Shown here in pieces: positions 49,501 to 64,000 of a stretch of 64,000 bases of DNA (the stretch's first letter is position 1; each line of letters starts with the position of its first letter). Source of the DNA: Viridothelium virens (lineage: Eukaryota > Ascomycota > Dothideomycetes > Trypetheliales > Trypetheliaceae); assembly GCA_010094025.1 (NCBI GenBank), contig ML991796.1:186001-250000 (forward strand), in the 5' to 3' direction. A model generated the notes under the pieces. That model was not told the DNA's origin, did no database searches, and saw nothing but the letters and a program-made list of their open reading frames with translations. Made by a program: the position numbers and the translations under genes.

Positions 49501-52500
49501 ATGTAGAACAGATCGTCAAGTAGGAACATGTATATATCAATCAAACAGACGACCACATCTGCAGAAAAGATACTGGATACAATTAATTAGGTCTATCTAT
49601 TACACTCTATATCTTCTCCTAATGCGACTCTCGAAGTAGCAGAGGGTTAATCAAATTCTGCATCTCTCTCTCGCTTACCACCCTGTGCTCCAATGACGCT
49701 ATTAATGGCTGCCACTTCACACACTTATGAGGAGCTAATTTGGTATTCAACATCGGCTTGGGCTTTTGATCCCACCGAAAGGTCGTTAAAGTAGTGTCTG
49801 CATGACACAGCGCTGCTGAGCGAAGAAGTTCCAGGCAGTGATCTGACAGAGAATCAGTGGAGTAATACAAGATGTTGTAGATGGCTCTCACCCGCATGAA
49901 TATCCCAATGTACGTGATCTGATTCAGAAAGATTTGGATGGTAGTGGTCCCTATAATTCCACTGGCGGAGCATTTTCTTCCACCGCATCTGTATTAGCAG
50001 GACAGACCGCTACTCCGTTACGAACAGTAGTCTCACAATGCAGTGGAGTTCATGCGACACTCCAAGCCATGCCATGTATCCACCATTTGGTAATGCAACA
50101 GAGCTCTGATTACTTTGCCGTAGCTCATCCTCGGTTACTCGCAAGGTAATCTGGTCCAGCAGCTCATGCCACTTGCTGTCCAAAAACGGACTCGGTGGCC
50201 CCGAAAAATCGCTCAGCTCGAAGTCCGTATAATTCTGAGCTTGATAATTGACGTCAAGGCCCGTGATGGCTGATACAGGCGTCAGCGCCTTTGTTCAAGA
50301 TTTGGACTATAGCAGTTTCTAGGACTCACGCCAAAGAGAGGTTGCAGGCCTCTGCGCGTGCCTGATCGCAAATGCGCTGGCCTGATCGCAAATGCGCTGA
50401 TGATTGTGTACAAGCAAATCGTGAGAGTATGAAGGAAAATAGAGATCCGGTGCTTCTTGACTGTTCTGAACTTCTGATTCTGATGAGGGCGATCATCATC
50501 CAGCATTGGTACCTTTTCATCGTCGCTGAGAGAACCCATGTTGCTGAGCAGCGACAATGTGCTCACAGCATGCACAGAAACAAAGGGCACGCTACAGCAT
50601 AGAAGGAGTTCGGAGAGCGTTCTGTCCCGTATCTATCTCAAGCCGAGGTGGCGCTATAAATCGAATGTTCGGTACAATGATGGTGCCTGGGGGGTGATAC
50701 CAAAGACCAGTAATTGCAAGGTCTGATGGACAACTATGCTGAGCGGCCCATGGCGCCTGCTTTGAGTTCAGATGATGACTTCACGCCCGAAAAGCGGCAG
50801 GGATATTTATTGGCCCTGGAGCCTGTTAGAGATAGTGTTGAGAATTCCCACGTGCAGGTAGAGAGACTTGTGTAAGAGCGGGCAATGATACTAAGAGTGC
50901 AATGCGGCAGATAAGGTATAAATGCGATCATCCCGTGGAGCTCACTGGTATCTCATTCCTAAAGTAATACTCTCTGATCAAAGTCCCGCATCGTCGAAAC
51001 TTCGGTCTTCAATCGCAGACCCATCTCGCAAAATGCAGCTGTCGACTCTTCTCATTGCAACCATTCTTTCACTGACTTGGGCGTTGCCCATTCAAGAAAT
51101 AAAGATCAGTTCGTGCCTCCATAGTGCTTTGGCGTACATCTACTGCATACTCACATTCTGCTTAGGATCTGTCGAACAGAGGCGTGAGAATGCCCAGGGT
51201 GAGCAGAGACAACATCAGAAGGATGGAAGATCAACTAACATCAAAGAAGACAGTGATGAATACATCGTCTATCCTGATACTGATCGCGACGAGGACGTTG
51301 TCTACGCCTACCATGGAATTAATGAATAAAAGTTATCGCAGGTACTGGGACGTCGGGACTAGGAATGGAAATTAGCCGAAGCACTTTTAATATTGCTGGG
51401 CTGGGCTGGCTGGGGGTAGGCAGACAGGGTTAGCTACGATACGGTATCGTAGAGTACTCCGCTGAACCGCGCTGCCTACGACAGCCTCACCTTAATACGG
51501 TCTCTTCGTATCGCTCTCCTTCAGCGGGCCTATCATTTGACATTAATCGAATCATCCGTATATCTGACCATCTGTCATAAATACCGTGAGCCACGAATGC
51601 ACGCACAAGCCTGTATTCGAAGGCTGCAAGGGTAGCTCCATCCTCTTCATGTCTCCTTCAGCCCCGATTCAGTACACCCGCATTTGCCACCAGCTGCTGA
51701 ATGGTTCTAATGACATTTACGTGCTGCAATTGCAGGCGAAGTATCGCTGCATCCGTCTCCTCGCATTACAGCCAACACTGAAGGTCTCCCGCCGATGCTG
51801 CCTACTTTATGCAGAGATGCTAGGTTTTACCATCCTGTAATTCGCTACAGATATGGCAAAGTGCTCCTAATGAGGTAACCCGCTCTGTCAAACTTGCTCA
51901 GGCCATGACTTGCCTGGTGATGGAATTGGTAGTTATCTCAGCCGATCAGAGCTGCCTTTGTGAGGCTCTTTTGTCTACTGTTCAGTCTTGTCTCGATTCC
52001 GAGTATTCTTACTTTCCTTAACCCCAACGAGAACAGCAAACCATCAACAGTTCATGCTTCCTTATCGAAATAGCTTCAGCAAAAAGCTGCGCGCCTCACG
52101 ATGTTGCTGCCTCTGTCAAAGAGCATCGTGGCGGGAAGTATCATCTTGATGTCGTTAGCGATATGCGCTGTCACGCTCCGGCTTTTCACCCGCAGGAAGA
52201 GGAAAGTCTCTATCAGAGCTGATGACTGGATGATTGTGTTTTGTCTTGTAAGTGTGAAGATATATTTACTAGCATTTCTAAGGCAATAACCATCCATTCA
52301 GATTGTAGCAGTCGGCCTGTGTATCACTACGCTGTATGCTGGAGCCACCAACCTTTTCGCCCGGCCAATACCGTCTCTAACGCTTGAAGAATACCATGCG
52401 CATGAGAAGGTTGGTCATTAGCTATCGAGGGCGCGTCCTGATGTATGAAACTCATGTCCTTCGCAGATCATCTGGGTCAATGCATTGCTTGGCTTTATCG

Positions 52501-55500
52501 TCTATGCTGTCGTCAAATTTTCGATCTTGCTTTTCTATAAGCGCATTTTTGATCTTAGGCGCTTTCATCTCGCCGCCAACGTTGTTTTCGTGATTGTAGC
52601 GGCATGGATGGTTGCCGCAATCTTCGTGAGATCACTGTACGCGGCGCCTTCACAACACGCTAACTTGAAAATAGGCTCAAATCTTCTCCGCCAATCCAGT
52701 AGACAATTGGTGGACGTCTTCATTTGATTTTACTAGGGCATTTGACTATGAGATCTTCCTGTTTGCTATGTCAATCATCGATATCTTCTTGGATCTGACA
52801 GTCCTGGTATTGCCAATACGCGTCATCGCACACTTACATATGGATACTACCAAGAAAGTGGCGCTCATCGGCACATTCGGTCTAGGCTTCTTGTAAGAGC
52901 TCTTAATGGCTTAAGTGGTACCAGTCTGACCTACTGCAGCTGCGTTGTTTCGTCGGCGGTGCGTACCTGGTACAACTGGGAGCTTCACCTTGTCGTTGCG
53001 GGCAAGACCAGCTCCTACAATATTACGAGTACGTAGGATCATAACGTTTCTTGATCACATAATTCTCAGAGGATCGATGCCTGCTCATCAGTGGACGCGT
53101 GTTAGACATCGGCTGACATGGCATGCTAGGTGTTTCTGCATGGGGAGTTCTTTGGGCAGACATTGAGGCTTGCTCAAGCATCGTGACCGCTTGCTTGCCT
53201 ACTATCGCCCCCTTGTTTGCGGGCTCTACTCTCATCGAAAATTTGCTTCGAAGCGTTCAGTCCTACGTCCACCGCAGTGGGTCGCTCCTATCGCTTATGA
53301 GGTTCCGTGGCTCTAGTCGAGGCGATGGGTCTAGCAGAGTGGAGTCCAGTCGTGCAAAGCAGGAGTCTGCGGAGTCTATCGACGGAAAGCGAGCGTGGGT
53401 GGAACTACAACCGTATCAGAATGATGCAAGTGTGACAAGGGTACCAAGCAACACCATGAACGATGAGGAGAATTTGCTGCAACATCCTACTGAGGCAATC
53501 AGGGTGGACAGGACATATGAGATGGCAAATACGGCAAGGTTCTCGCAGGGTTACTGACGTCGGCATGGCTTTAGAATCTCTGCGGGATCCTTGGACGTAT
53601 CGATCAGCTGCTTGCTGGCGGAACTTTAACGAATACTCCCACTTCTGCTTAGCTCGACCCGTGTAGCAGTATATAAGGGCTCATAGGTTATATCTTGGTG
53701 CCTCTTCGCCACGCAGAGGTGAGCTAATTGCAGGTTCAATGTTGTGCAGCTCAGCAGAAGCCTTCTTGTCCGTATTGTCACCTCTATCGAATGTACACTG
53801 CAGAGGTGGTTCTTAGCTCATCTTTCCGGAGAACATATTGCAATATGTAACTACTGATGTACGCTAGATGCGCGTGGTAATTCTAAGAGAGATTTCAGCC
53901 GCCTTTGGAATCCTACAAAGTTCCGGCATTGAGACTTTTGCTTATGGAACTTTGTGCTGGAGCGCTAGCAATGGTCTTCATGATACGTCGAGCATCCTTT
54001 TCGCGGTATCCGGCTTGGCCGAGCTTGTACACAAGCCTCAATCAGCCGTAATGTGCTTCTCCTACCTTCTCTCAGTACAATGGCGATCCAGACTTAAATT
54101 CTACAACCCGCTTCAACGTGACTTGTGCTTGTACACGTCCATGAAAATCTTGATTTGGTACGTCATCCACAGAGGACAATGTTGCTCCAGCTCTCATGGG
54201 TCCTGCTGGGCGGGCCACCCTATCTCCCGGAGGCGCAGCAACCACGATCGATGGTCAAGTTGTCTCCATGGATTCTTCAAGTACCAGGATAGGGAGCAGT
54301 GGAATAACAATTGTGATATCATTTGTGATGGCCTCCGCATCTATCGAAGATGATAATATCTCCACCGATACTGAAGGCGGAGTTCATATCACGATCGAGG
54401 AGTCTGATGTGAAAGGCCGGTATACTATGGCTATGCTGGATAGTAGCTTCACGCTTTCGGTTGAAGGTCCTGCATCAATATTCGATAAGAGTTTCCGTTC
54501 TTGGCTTCAAGTGGACTCGTGCCCGATGGTACGCCGCAAAGATCTTTGTAGATTTGCCATGAACGCGGGCGGCAATGTCGTGGCTGGGTCGGGTTTCGCA
54601 TCTTTGAGTTCTCTCCCCTTACCTACTGACACGGCGAGTGAAGCGAACCAAACGAACACCGCAGGCGCTGTAAGGGCTATGGATGGCGGCAGTCTGTTGC
54701 GAGGCTGTTTAGGGGCTGTAGTTGCTTGTATATTTAGAGTCCCACTGCTCACGATAGGTGAGTTGTTGGTTTCTGATCCGGGTTGAGCATCGTACTACAG
54801 AGCTTAGATGATAGATTAAACCGCAAAGCAACCGTTTCTGCATTTTTGTAAACCGTTCGGAATTTTCAAGGCACGAAGATGTCAAGGATTGGAGAGTACG
54901 CTCTTGAAGATCCAGGAAGCGACCTTAACTTTGTGAACTCACATATTTGGCCAGTCTGTAAGTCAAAATCTGCACCTAAATCTACTAACATGGAGAGCCA
55001 CATAAACTGCGAATGAATTGTTTCGGAATGCTATCTCACCTGAGGCCTCATAAGTACGCTAACATAGAGTTCTCCTCTTTACCGTCTTTAATCTCTCATG
55101 TCACGCCGACCCAGCTATGATTCTTCAGCAAAGCCTCTAGCACGAAGGTGTCCGTTCAAAGAAAACACTTGCCGTGATTCTGTACCACGATTTCTCCAGC
55201 CCAACAAGCAATCCTCAATGCAATCATGCGTGCTTGATTCCCTCCAAAACCCAAACGCCAGTATTTGCAGCTCCCTCTACCCATCAAACGCGAACCGCGC
55301 CAAGTCTAAGACCCTGTCAGGCCCACTCGCCACCTTCGCAACCGGACTCAGAGGCTCGAGCTCGGACTCCGCCTCGCTGTCCGGCACAAGCGTGTCCTCG
55401 CTCCCCTTCATCTCAACCTTGCCCTCTGCTATTTCACCGGCTTTCAGATCTATAGCATCGCGCAATACGGCCTTTATGCCTAGCTTCAGAGGGGTGAGGA

Positions 55501-58500
55501 CGGCCTCGGGATCGATCAGCGTTGAGCCGTCGAGGTCGTCAGATTTAGTGGGACTCGTGCTATCCACTTCTGACTCTGGAATCTCGGATTCGTCCGCAGC
55601 AGGCTCGGAATCCGGTGCTGCCGCATGCTCTTGCGAGGCTCGCAAGGTAGGCAGATCGGATGCGGTTTCTGGGAGATTGGCTGAAGGGGGTGCAGATATG
55701 GGTGTAGAGACGGTGGGAGGTTGGTATTGGAATTTGGTGCGGAGGTCGTTCAGGTCTGCGGTTGTGGAAGCGTTGAACACTGAACTATGTTCAAGTCTGG
55801 TGGACTCAGGGTCAGGAAGGGTTGAACGAATAGTTGACTGTGTCTCTTCATGATCAGTCAACATGCTGGCCGTAGAGTAGCCGGAATCGTCTCTGAAGAT
55901 ATCCAGCTTCTTCTTCGTCTTGGCCGTGCTTGTAATGGTCTCGGTGAGATCTGCCATAGCCTCTCCAATGGAATCGTCGGACCAAAGCTGGAACTCGGGT
56001 TCCGCAATACTCTTGGAGCGGGATTTTGATGGCCTCGTTGATGATGTCTGACTGAGTCCCGAAGGAGAGAAGAAACGGCTTGCTCCTGCTTCTATCTTGG
56101 CAGAGGTACGAGTTGAGGGAGAAAGATCGTCTGAGCAGAGACGTTGTCGCTTGTTTGGATTTGGAGCAGAAAAGGTTCGCCCGACTGATGCTCGTCCTGC
56201 ACCAGCAGTGGATACGTTCCTTCGCTCGGTAGCCGAGCGCGTTGGTACAGGCGTGGCGTTCCATGATGACGGCTCGTGTTGCAAAAGTCGTCGTTGACTT
56301 GGTGTAGGGGTGAAGATGTTGGGATCAAGTTCGGCAAGAGGCACTCGCTTTGGTTTGAAAAATGTATCAATGGCTTTGTTCCCTTTTAGATTGTCCACTG
56401 GTGTCGCGGATACCGAAACTTTCGTTCTTGTGGCTGGCCATTTGGAGTTCTTTAGCAATGCCGGGTCCAAGTTGATGACCTCCTTCGTATGTGGATGAAT
56501 GTCACCAGCCGCGACTCGCATTGCCACGTTTGGCTCGACGAGTGAACCAATGTATTCCATCGTTGCAAAATCCAGGTCTTCCAGTGGTTCTGTAAGATTC
56601 ACCAATTGCTTTTCGTCAGGACACCAGACCCATTGATAGAGAAAAGTTAGTTCAGCTCTCTTGAAGCTCACCAAATAGTCGTGTGGGACCTTGAATTTTG
56701 CGTCCCACTGCAGCTGCTTCACCAGTCTCTCTATGTTCTTGTACTTTCTTAGCAATCGGTAAGCCGTCTTGAGACCCATGTTGCTGATGCTTGGCAAATA
56801 GTCGCAGCCTGACAGGATTGCCATACGTCTAAAGTCGGCATCTGTCCATCCGACGAGACTAACTTCGCGGCAAGCGGCAAAATCTCGACGATGTATCATG
56901 ACACACTCCCCGTACTGATCAAGCTTGGTGAGCAGGCATTTGGCACCAAACACTAGCATGTCAGAGTCTTCCGAGATGATTCCCTGAATGAAGCCTTTCC
57001 TCTCCAGATAGACAAGTTGAGAGTCTGCTTCGTAAGGTGCGACGATGTAATTTACCCCAGCTTTTTTAAGCTCCTCGATGAGCTGGCGGGCCATTTCCGG
57101 GGTTACATCGATAGCTTTCTGCAATTCTAGATGGGCTTGAGAAGTCTTGCCTAAGTTCAGTAGTTCCAGTCCTAGTTTTTTACTCTGATCTCGTCTCTCG
57201 CGCCGTTCAGCTTCAGTATGAGACTTGGATGGAAGATAGTCCCCATCGAAGACAATGTATGGAGTTATGTTAAAGTGCAGAAGCATGCGAACACGGTGCA
57301 TCGCAAAGTCGACGAATCTAGCGGTCTATCAGTATTCCGTAATGGTTCGCATGGATCTCGAAGTCTACTTGGTGGTGGGTTTGCCCAAGGCAAGGTCGAT
57401 TGCGCAGGAAACCGTGCCGCGATGGAGCCATCCATACGCATCAACACCAATAGTCTGACCAGAGAACTTCTTGAGTTGGCATGGCTTCTGAACTGATTTC
57501 AGAAGCGGCAGAAGGCCTGCCAATGGTGAGCATCCCAGTCTGATGATGCATCGCCCAACGGAGAAGAACTCACCAGAAATGCCCATTGTCAGATTGAACG
57601 GCGCGCGTTGGCGCTCAGAGATGATGGTCTAAAGGCATAAAACATAGGACATAGTCGGGGTTACAATGAGTCCAGATCGAAGACAACCATCAGGGTTGGT
57701 CTTGCGAAGAGCAAAGTGCGGTAGTTCTTCCTTGCCCGACGCGTCCCTTTTCAAGGAGAACGCGTCGAGGGCGGCATGTCGTCACCGCCTTCGCTTCGTC
57801 CCGCCATCCCAGCTGCACATCATCTGCGATCTCAGGAAACTTTTCTTCTTCCTTACAACTCCAGATCATGCCGTCGAGCGTCCCGAAAGTGACCAAGCAA
57901 ATCAACAAGAAAAAGCCAGGCAAGCTAGGAGCACTCCATGAGAACAGCAGAGATGCGAAGCGGCTGCGACGGGCCAATGCGCGAGACGACAAGTTGAACC
58001 GAGTTGCTGCTGTGAGAGCGAAAAAAACGGAACCTTTTCGTGCGTACAGAAGCTGCGTGGGAAGTCGCTCTTATTCCTGATTTATCGCAGTGGAGCGCAT
58101 AGCTTTCCTTCAATCAGCCGCACAGGAGCACCGAAATACTTTTTCTCTTCGAGAGATGCAATCACTTGTCGAGGGCTTTCTTAAACGAGATGAAGACGCG
58201 CTTGCAGAATTACAAGCAATGCGCCGTCCAGGCCGACCTGCGAGTGCAGGCCAAGACTTGCTACAAGCGAAATTAGACTTAGAGCAAAAGGAATACAACT
58301 CGGGCTTTTGGATGCCAGATCTAGAGGATGAACCCAATGTGGATCGGTTAAGGCAGTGGAACGGTGAATGGAATTCTTTGGATACTATGGTGTTTGTAAG
58401 AATCACAAGAGCTGGGAAAAAGCACGCAAGTCAGTTCCCGCCGCATCGTGAGAACTGAGCCAGAGGCTGCTGTTTGTCAATTTACATATTACGTATCAAG

Positions 58501-61500
58501 ATACCCTTTCCGAAGGCTGCGTATCCACAGTAGTCTTACATTTAGAACTCAGCTATTGAATATCTGACCCCAATTTGCTGGAAGAGGAGATGCACTTCTT
58601 TTAATACATGGGCGAAATTTATTTGGCCATAAATACAGTAGATTTAGTCAAGGGTATGTTCAGTCGAAGAATTTACCGAGGTCTGGCCGCGTGGTTAGCT
58701 GAATGCATTGCATGCTCAAAAATTGTAACTTACTCTCGAGCCACGACTTGTATTCCCGCTGCTCCTTGTAGTCGATATACTCGGGTACAAAGAGGGCCAA
58801 CGCTGTGTTGATACCCCTGCTTTCGACCCAGTTCTCCATAAGAATCTGCAGATCTTCATCGAGATTGCCAAATGGTGGTCCTGTATATTGTCCCCTCCTC
58901 TTCCAGTCAACATCCGCATTCTTGGGATCAGCCATGTCGACAGTAGGGAAGTAGTAGACGTTGTCAATCGTGATGTTTCCTTGCTGAGCGGTCGCTTCAA
59001 TAGAGAGCGCTCCCTCTTTGCCGTCCCTGTTAACTGTGATATTGAGCCGAGCGGGAAAGTCGCCTGCCCCCATGGCCGTTTCATCTATTGGCGACTCATC
59101 GTCAGCAAGTTCCGGCCGATCTGCAGGAGCAACATTGTCCTCAGGTGCAACCTTGACGTTGCCTCCAGGAGTACGGCCTTGATTGACAGCGCCCTTGGTG
59201 TTGGCGCCGCCAGACTGTGTATCTGTAGGTACGGAGTCCATGTCAGTCTCCTCATCATACATCGCACGGTCTTGGTCCAATTCTTCTTGCTCTTGATCGA
59301 AACTGTTCAAGTCGGCGACGGAAAAGGTTACTCGGATGCTAGAAGTGCATCATCAGTCAATGCAATTTCAAGACGTAGTATAGCTCATTACTTCTCATCT
59401 CCGTGCTTCTTGGAAAGCACCACATCTTCTTGTCCAGGAACATCTTGAAGCTGTCCACCGTCAAATCAATTCAAAACTTCTAGGGACACAGATACCCACC
59501 TTAAAGTCCGTATTATCCAGATAATCCTTGATGGTCGTCGAAAACTCGGATTGCTCTCTGCTATCTTTCTCTAGTAAGAGCTCTTTTTCGAGTTTCGAGG
59601 CGAGCTCTTGGGTCACTTCAGAGTAATTAGAACAGTGACTGCGTCAAAGGTTTTTGAATTACGCACAGTCATCGGATTCCAATCGCGGCCTTGATGTCGA
59701 AAATGGTGCATTTAACCGTGGTAGAGTTGAAGATGACCATGATGATGCTAAGGGAGAAATTCTGCGCAAGGCACTGGTTGATGTGAAATTGGTTTGCTGC
59801 GCTAGACGAGGAGCTGAGCGCGGTATCGATCGTGTCAAAGCTCGAAGGGTCGCCATTTCGGATGATGGAGATTGAAGATTGGTTGGAATGTTTTTGCAGA
59901 CGAGCTCTCCGAAAGTTTTAAAATTCGGGAGGACTTCCGCCACCGTCACGTGCAGACGCGATGACGTCCAGTGGCCCGCGTGTCGAAGGAGATCGGGAAC
60001 TTCTGCAGACGTTTCAAGATATCTGTTCGCGGCAGCAAAAATCAATTTTTCGAAGGTCAAAATTTCTACAGATTCGTCTGTATAAAGGCTAAAGGGAGGA
60101 TCAGCTAATACAACACATCGGTCTCTAACTTTCGCAAATTTCCTATATTGACGGCAAATTGACCAAGATAACAATCTGCTGCTGGATTCCGTTGCTCGTC
60201 GGCTAGCGAAAGACCGCATGAGCTCAGCATGACTTTCATTGCTTGAACAAAAATCAGTCTCAGTCATCACGTAGGACTGTTGGTCCGACAACATGGCAAT
60301 GGAAGAAAAGAAAAAGGTATGACATCTGGAAAATTTTTGAGTGCCACGTGCTCAATGTTCTGATTCGTATCTGCTTGGTCTTCCTGTTGGCTTATGCCAT
60401 AACGACTGTCGAATTTTGACTGACGCTTTCTCAGCCGAGCACTTTACGTTCTATCATTGCCGGCTCAACGGCTGGTGCTATTGAGATCGCCATAACATAT
60501 CCTGCAGAGTTTGCAAAAACCAGAACCCAATTGAATCGAAGACTACCAGATGGAAAGAAACTGCCGTGGCCACGATTTGGATCTCAGTGGTATGCTGGTT
60601 GTACCACCTTGATCATCGGAAATTCCATCAAGGCGGGCGTCCGGTTTGTTGCATTCGACACTTACAAGTCACTACTATCCGATGCCGAAGGAAGAATCTC
60701 AGGACCTGGTACAGTCATTGCGGGCTTTGGTGCTGGCGCAACAGAATCGCTACTTGCAGTGACTCCTTTTGAAAGCATCAAGACCCAATTAATCGATGAC
60801 CGAAAATCTGCCAATCCTCGAATGAAGGGATTTCTTCACGGGACGGCGGTGATAGCACGAGAAAAGGGTGTTCGAGGCTTTTTCCAAGGCTTCGTCCCGA
60901 CTACAGCACGACAGGCTGCCAACTCCGCAGTGCGGTTCTGGAGCTATACTACCCTAAAGCAAATGGCGCAAAGCTACGTGAAACCTGGGGAGAAGCTCGG
61001 ATCTCTGAGTACATTCGGTCTGGGAGCAATGGCTGGCGTGATCACGGTGTTAGTGTCAATATGAAGCATTCTCTCACCTTCCGCTGATGTGTAGATGCAG
61101 ATATGCAACAATGCCCCTAGACACAATCAAGACGAGAATGCAGTCAATCGAGGCCAGGCAAGAGTACAGAAACAGTTTCAATTGTGCAGCACGTATATTC
61201 AGGGAAGAAGGTGTCCTGACTTTCTGGTCCGGAGCCTTACCAAGATTAGGAAGACTTACACTTAGCGGTGGGATTGTATTCACAATGTGAGTTTTTGATT
61301 GGGTGTCCACCATGTTTCGCATTCCTTGAAGCTGGCTACTAACGTCCCCTTAGGTACGAGAAAACCATGGAGATGCTAGATAGATTAGATCCTGAAAAGA
61401 AGTACATATAAATGTCTTGATTTCCTGAGCTACCTTTCTACTCTTTTGCAGTCCCTTGGCCGAGGAGTTTATTGCCAGCATCAACAGGCGAGCCGCCTTC

Positions 61501-64000
61501 AAGTACGGATATTACTACAAACGCTACTTTCGTAGGGATCCGCTGCATTCGTGTAAGCTTGAGACCGGTGCTTTCGTTTTGGCCCAGTCTGCACCCACAG
61601 GAAGACCGGTCTCCACGTTGTTTAAGCTGTCAACTCATGTATATCCTAAAACAGAAACAACAGCAATGGTCAAGAGGTACACCATAATTTTTGCAGCGGA
61701 GGGGTGCTACAAAACCAAGAACTTTTGCGGACAAAATAAAACATGCATATCGTTGGTTTTTCGTGATTTCCATTTCGACAGAAATAGCACTTACAACTTA
61801 AAGATCGGGATCTTACCGAAAGCGAGCCAAACCTCGACCGCAAGACGGCTCTGCACCGTACTTCAATGCTTTCTGCTGCAATTCTGTAAATTGTATGGAA
61901 GAAAACTTTGAACAGCGGAAGTGAATGAGACCATGTGAGGTTTGAGGTCAATCCCAAATAACGGAAGGGGAGGCAAAAAGTGTGTGATGACAGTCCGATC
62001 TACATGCCGGCACACTTACTTACCCAAGACAGTCTACAGTAAGTAGTAATTTTGCATCCATCCAACAATTCCGCCTCGTCAGAGCTTTTATCAAAGCAAT
62101 CATGCTAAAATTGATCAGATAGCTTGAGCAATGATCCGCGTCTCCATTATTGAGCAAGCACCAACGTCCGCTTAGCACGCATCAAATCGTTCCAAAGGCT
62201 CTTATGTTCCTTCTTCCAAGCTGCCGTATTCTCACGAATGAATCCATTGGGACTACCCTGCAATCCCGTCATTACCTCCTGGAGGCTTTGGATGATGACT
62301 CTTGCCTCTTCTGACAACGAGCCCTTCGAAGTTTTAAGGCCGTTTTTGCCATCTTCAATGAGTTTCATCACGAGTGCAACTCGGACGAGAATCAGAGCTG
62401 ACGACAGCGGGTCAGCCGCGTCATGCTTCGGGCGTAGGGCCTGCTCTCCAATGCAGGACGCCATTCGCAGGCGCTCTGCATCTGTATCGAGAAACTCAGA
62501 GATGGCATACGTATCCTCGGCAATCTGCGGCCAGCGGAGGGTATTTTCCGGGAGTAAATCGAGGTGCAAATTTTCCAGTTCTTTAACAAAAATTTTCCAC
62601 TCTTCGCCCGCCCGTTGCGTATCAGAGAAACGTGGATACGGGAGAAGCCAGAGCTGAAGCTTCGTAGTCGACGGAAGGATGCGACGTATGTCTTCGCCCT
62701 CATGCCTGTCCCTGATGCGAGCAAGTATTGAGAGAACTTTTTCAAGTGCAACTCGACCACTTTCCCGCCATTTCCGGTACATAGAACGAATCGACTCAAC
62801 GCTTGCGAGGGGATAAGCGGTCTTACTTGGCGGGCGGAGATCGCGTACAAAATCGTCCCAGATATCTACAAAGCGCTCGAATTCCTGTAGAAATAGAGAC
62901 GTATGTTCGCTCACTAAATCGAGCAGCCCATCAAAGGTGATGGCGTTGCTTATGGAGGGATGCGGCATATCATGATGGATCATCGAGACTATCCTCTGTG
63001 TACTAGAGCCGAAGTATTGGTCCATTTCTTGACCGAAGACGGACAGCCAATGCTGCACTTCCGGGGTATTTCGGAGATTGACATTCTTTCGGAGCGACTC
63101 ATTAAAGGTCTGTAGATTGGCAGGCGAGGTGATGGTCATGACAATATGTCTGTTGAAGTCTTCAAACACTGTTTTGGGTATGTAAGAAGCATATCTGGCA
63201 ACGACTTCGTCCCATAATTGAGTGCTGATAGGCGTCAAAGGGAGATCATCTATGGCCAAGTCCGCTTTGTGCTTGGCCAGAAACAAAGCAATCCATTTCC
63301 TGTGCTCTGTTTGTGAGAGCCTGAGAATCGGTAAGAGATATCGGGCCGCAAAGTCAGGCTGTAATTTCCTTATCGCCGGGTACTTCTGTTCATGAGGAGC
63401 TGTGAGCATAGCGTTAAGCAAAGGGGGTAGCCCAGAGGAAATGTCGGCAATCTCCGGTAATGTCCCTGTTTCCTTGGCCTCCTCCCAGTCCTCTGGACGC
63501 ATCGGGAGGCGCTCATTGATGCTCCCGGCAATGGGTATAATGGTTTCCAGTGCGGCCATAATCTTTGTGACTAGAGCATTGGATTCCCAAGCATCCTCCT
63601 GACCGCTGACCAGGCTGTCGAGCAGACTCAGTAGACTATCAAGTGTCGCAAGACGGATGTCTCTATGTGTCCCCGCTTTGAATAGCTCCAAGAGTACTTC
63701 TATCGCTGCATCTGCCGAAATGAACTCCGCATTGTCTAACAGTTGTGCCAAATACTTGACAGTTGTCACTTTGACCAGAGATTGAGGTGGTATGGATTTG
63801 GAGGGTTCCACCTCGCCAACCTTTACGTATGATTGCTCCTCTAGCTTCTCTCCAATGGCAGCTGCAAAGGCAAGCAGCATTTCATGCGCTTCTTTAGCAG
63901 GGAGGGATTTCATGAATTTGATCGATAGGAACTGTCTATGCCAGGAACTTGCACCTGGCCGATCCAGTATAGTCTGAAGAATGAGCTTCTGCGCTAGCTC

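Overview
This 64 kb window reads as chromosomal DNA of a filamentous ascomycete, most likely a Dothideomycete (inference). Genes lie on both strands. Nearly all are split by short GT-AG introns of about 45-100 nt. The protein set is fungal: Zn2Cys6 regulators, BTB proteins, a Helo_like_N/ankyrin protein, UstYa-type oxidases, VPS41, EXO1, TMA16, MAM33 and a citrate carrier. I rebuilt exon structures by hand from splice signals and reading phase. Where no family alignment was possible, starts and small exons remain predictions.

Layout, left. 0.8-8 kb: a membrane-anchored GH43 enzyme, a 79-aa conserved small protein, and three BTB/POZ genes in a row on the minus strand; a fourth BTB gene lies at 31.5 kb. 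8.7-14.5 kb: an RMND1/DUF155 mitochondrial protein diverging from VPS41. 15-19 kb: two convergent Ser/Thr-rich, probably GPI-anchored surface proteins. 20.7-30.6 kb: a four-pass membrane protein, a large Zn2Cys6 regulator, an ABM-like barrel protein, a CENP-K-like kinetochore protein and a three-KH RNA-binding protein. 33-36.6 kb: a six-exon Helo_like_N/ankyrin protein of the type linked to fungal self/non-self recognition.

Layout, centre and right. 37.5-53.6 kb is accessory DNA with a secondary-metabolism character: an SDR, a Zn2Cys6/Fungal_trans_2 regulator, two cytochrome P450s, two UstYa-family (DUF3328) genes, a small secreted Tyr/Asp-rich peptide and a seven-TM rhodopsin-like protein. 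UstYa enzymes tailor fungal ribosomal peptides, so this is a candidate, possibly decaying, RiPP locus. One UstYa gene carries a perfect 20-bp tandem duplication that breaks its frame, and one P450 appears to have exonised an intron whose 3' AG is gone. RIP-like repeat relics flank this block. 55-64 kb returns to housekeeping genes: EXO1, TMA16, MAM33, CTP1 and the 3' part of a large helical-repeat gene cut by the window edge.

The other strong signal is compositional. At least five places in the left half have the + strand switching abruptly from C-rich to G-rich within a gene, always in that order and whatever the gene's strand, with third codon positions carrying the change.
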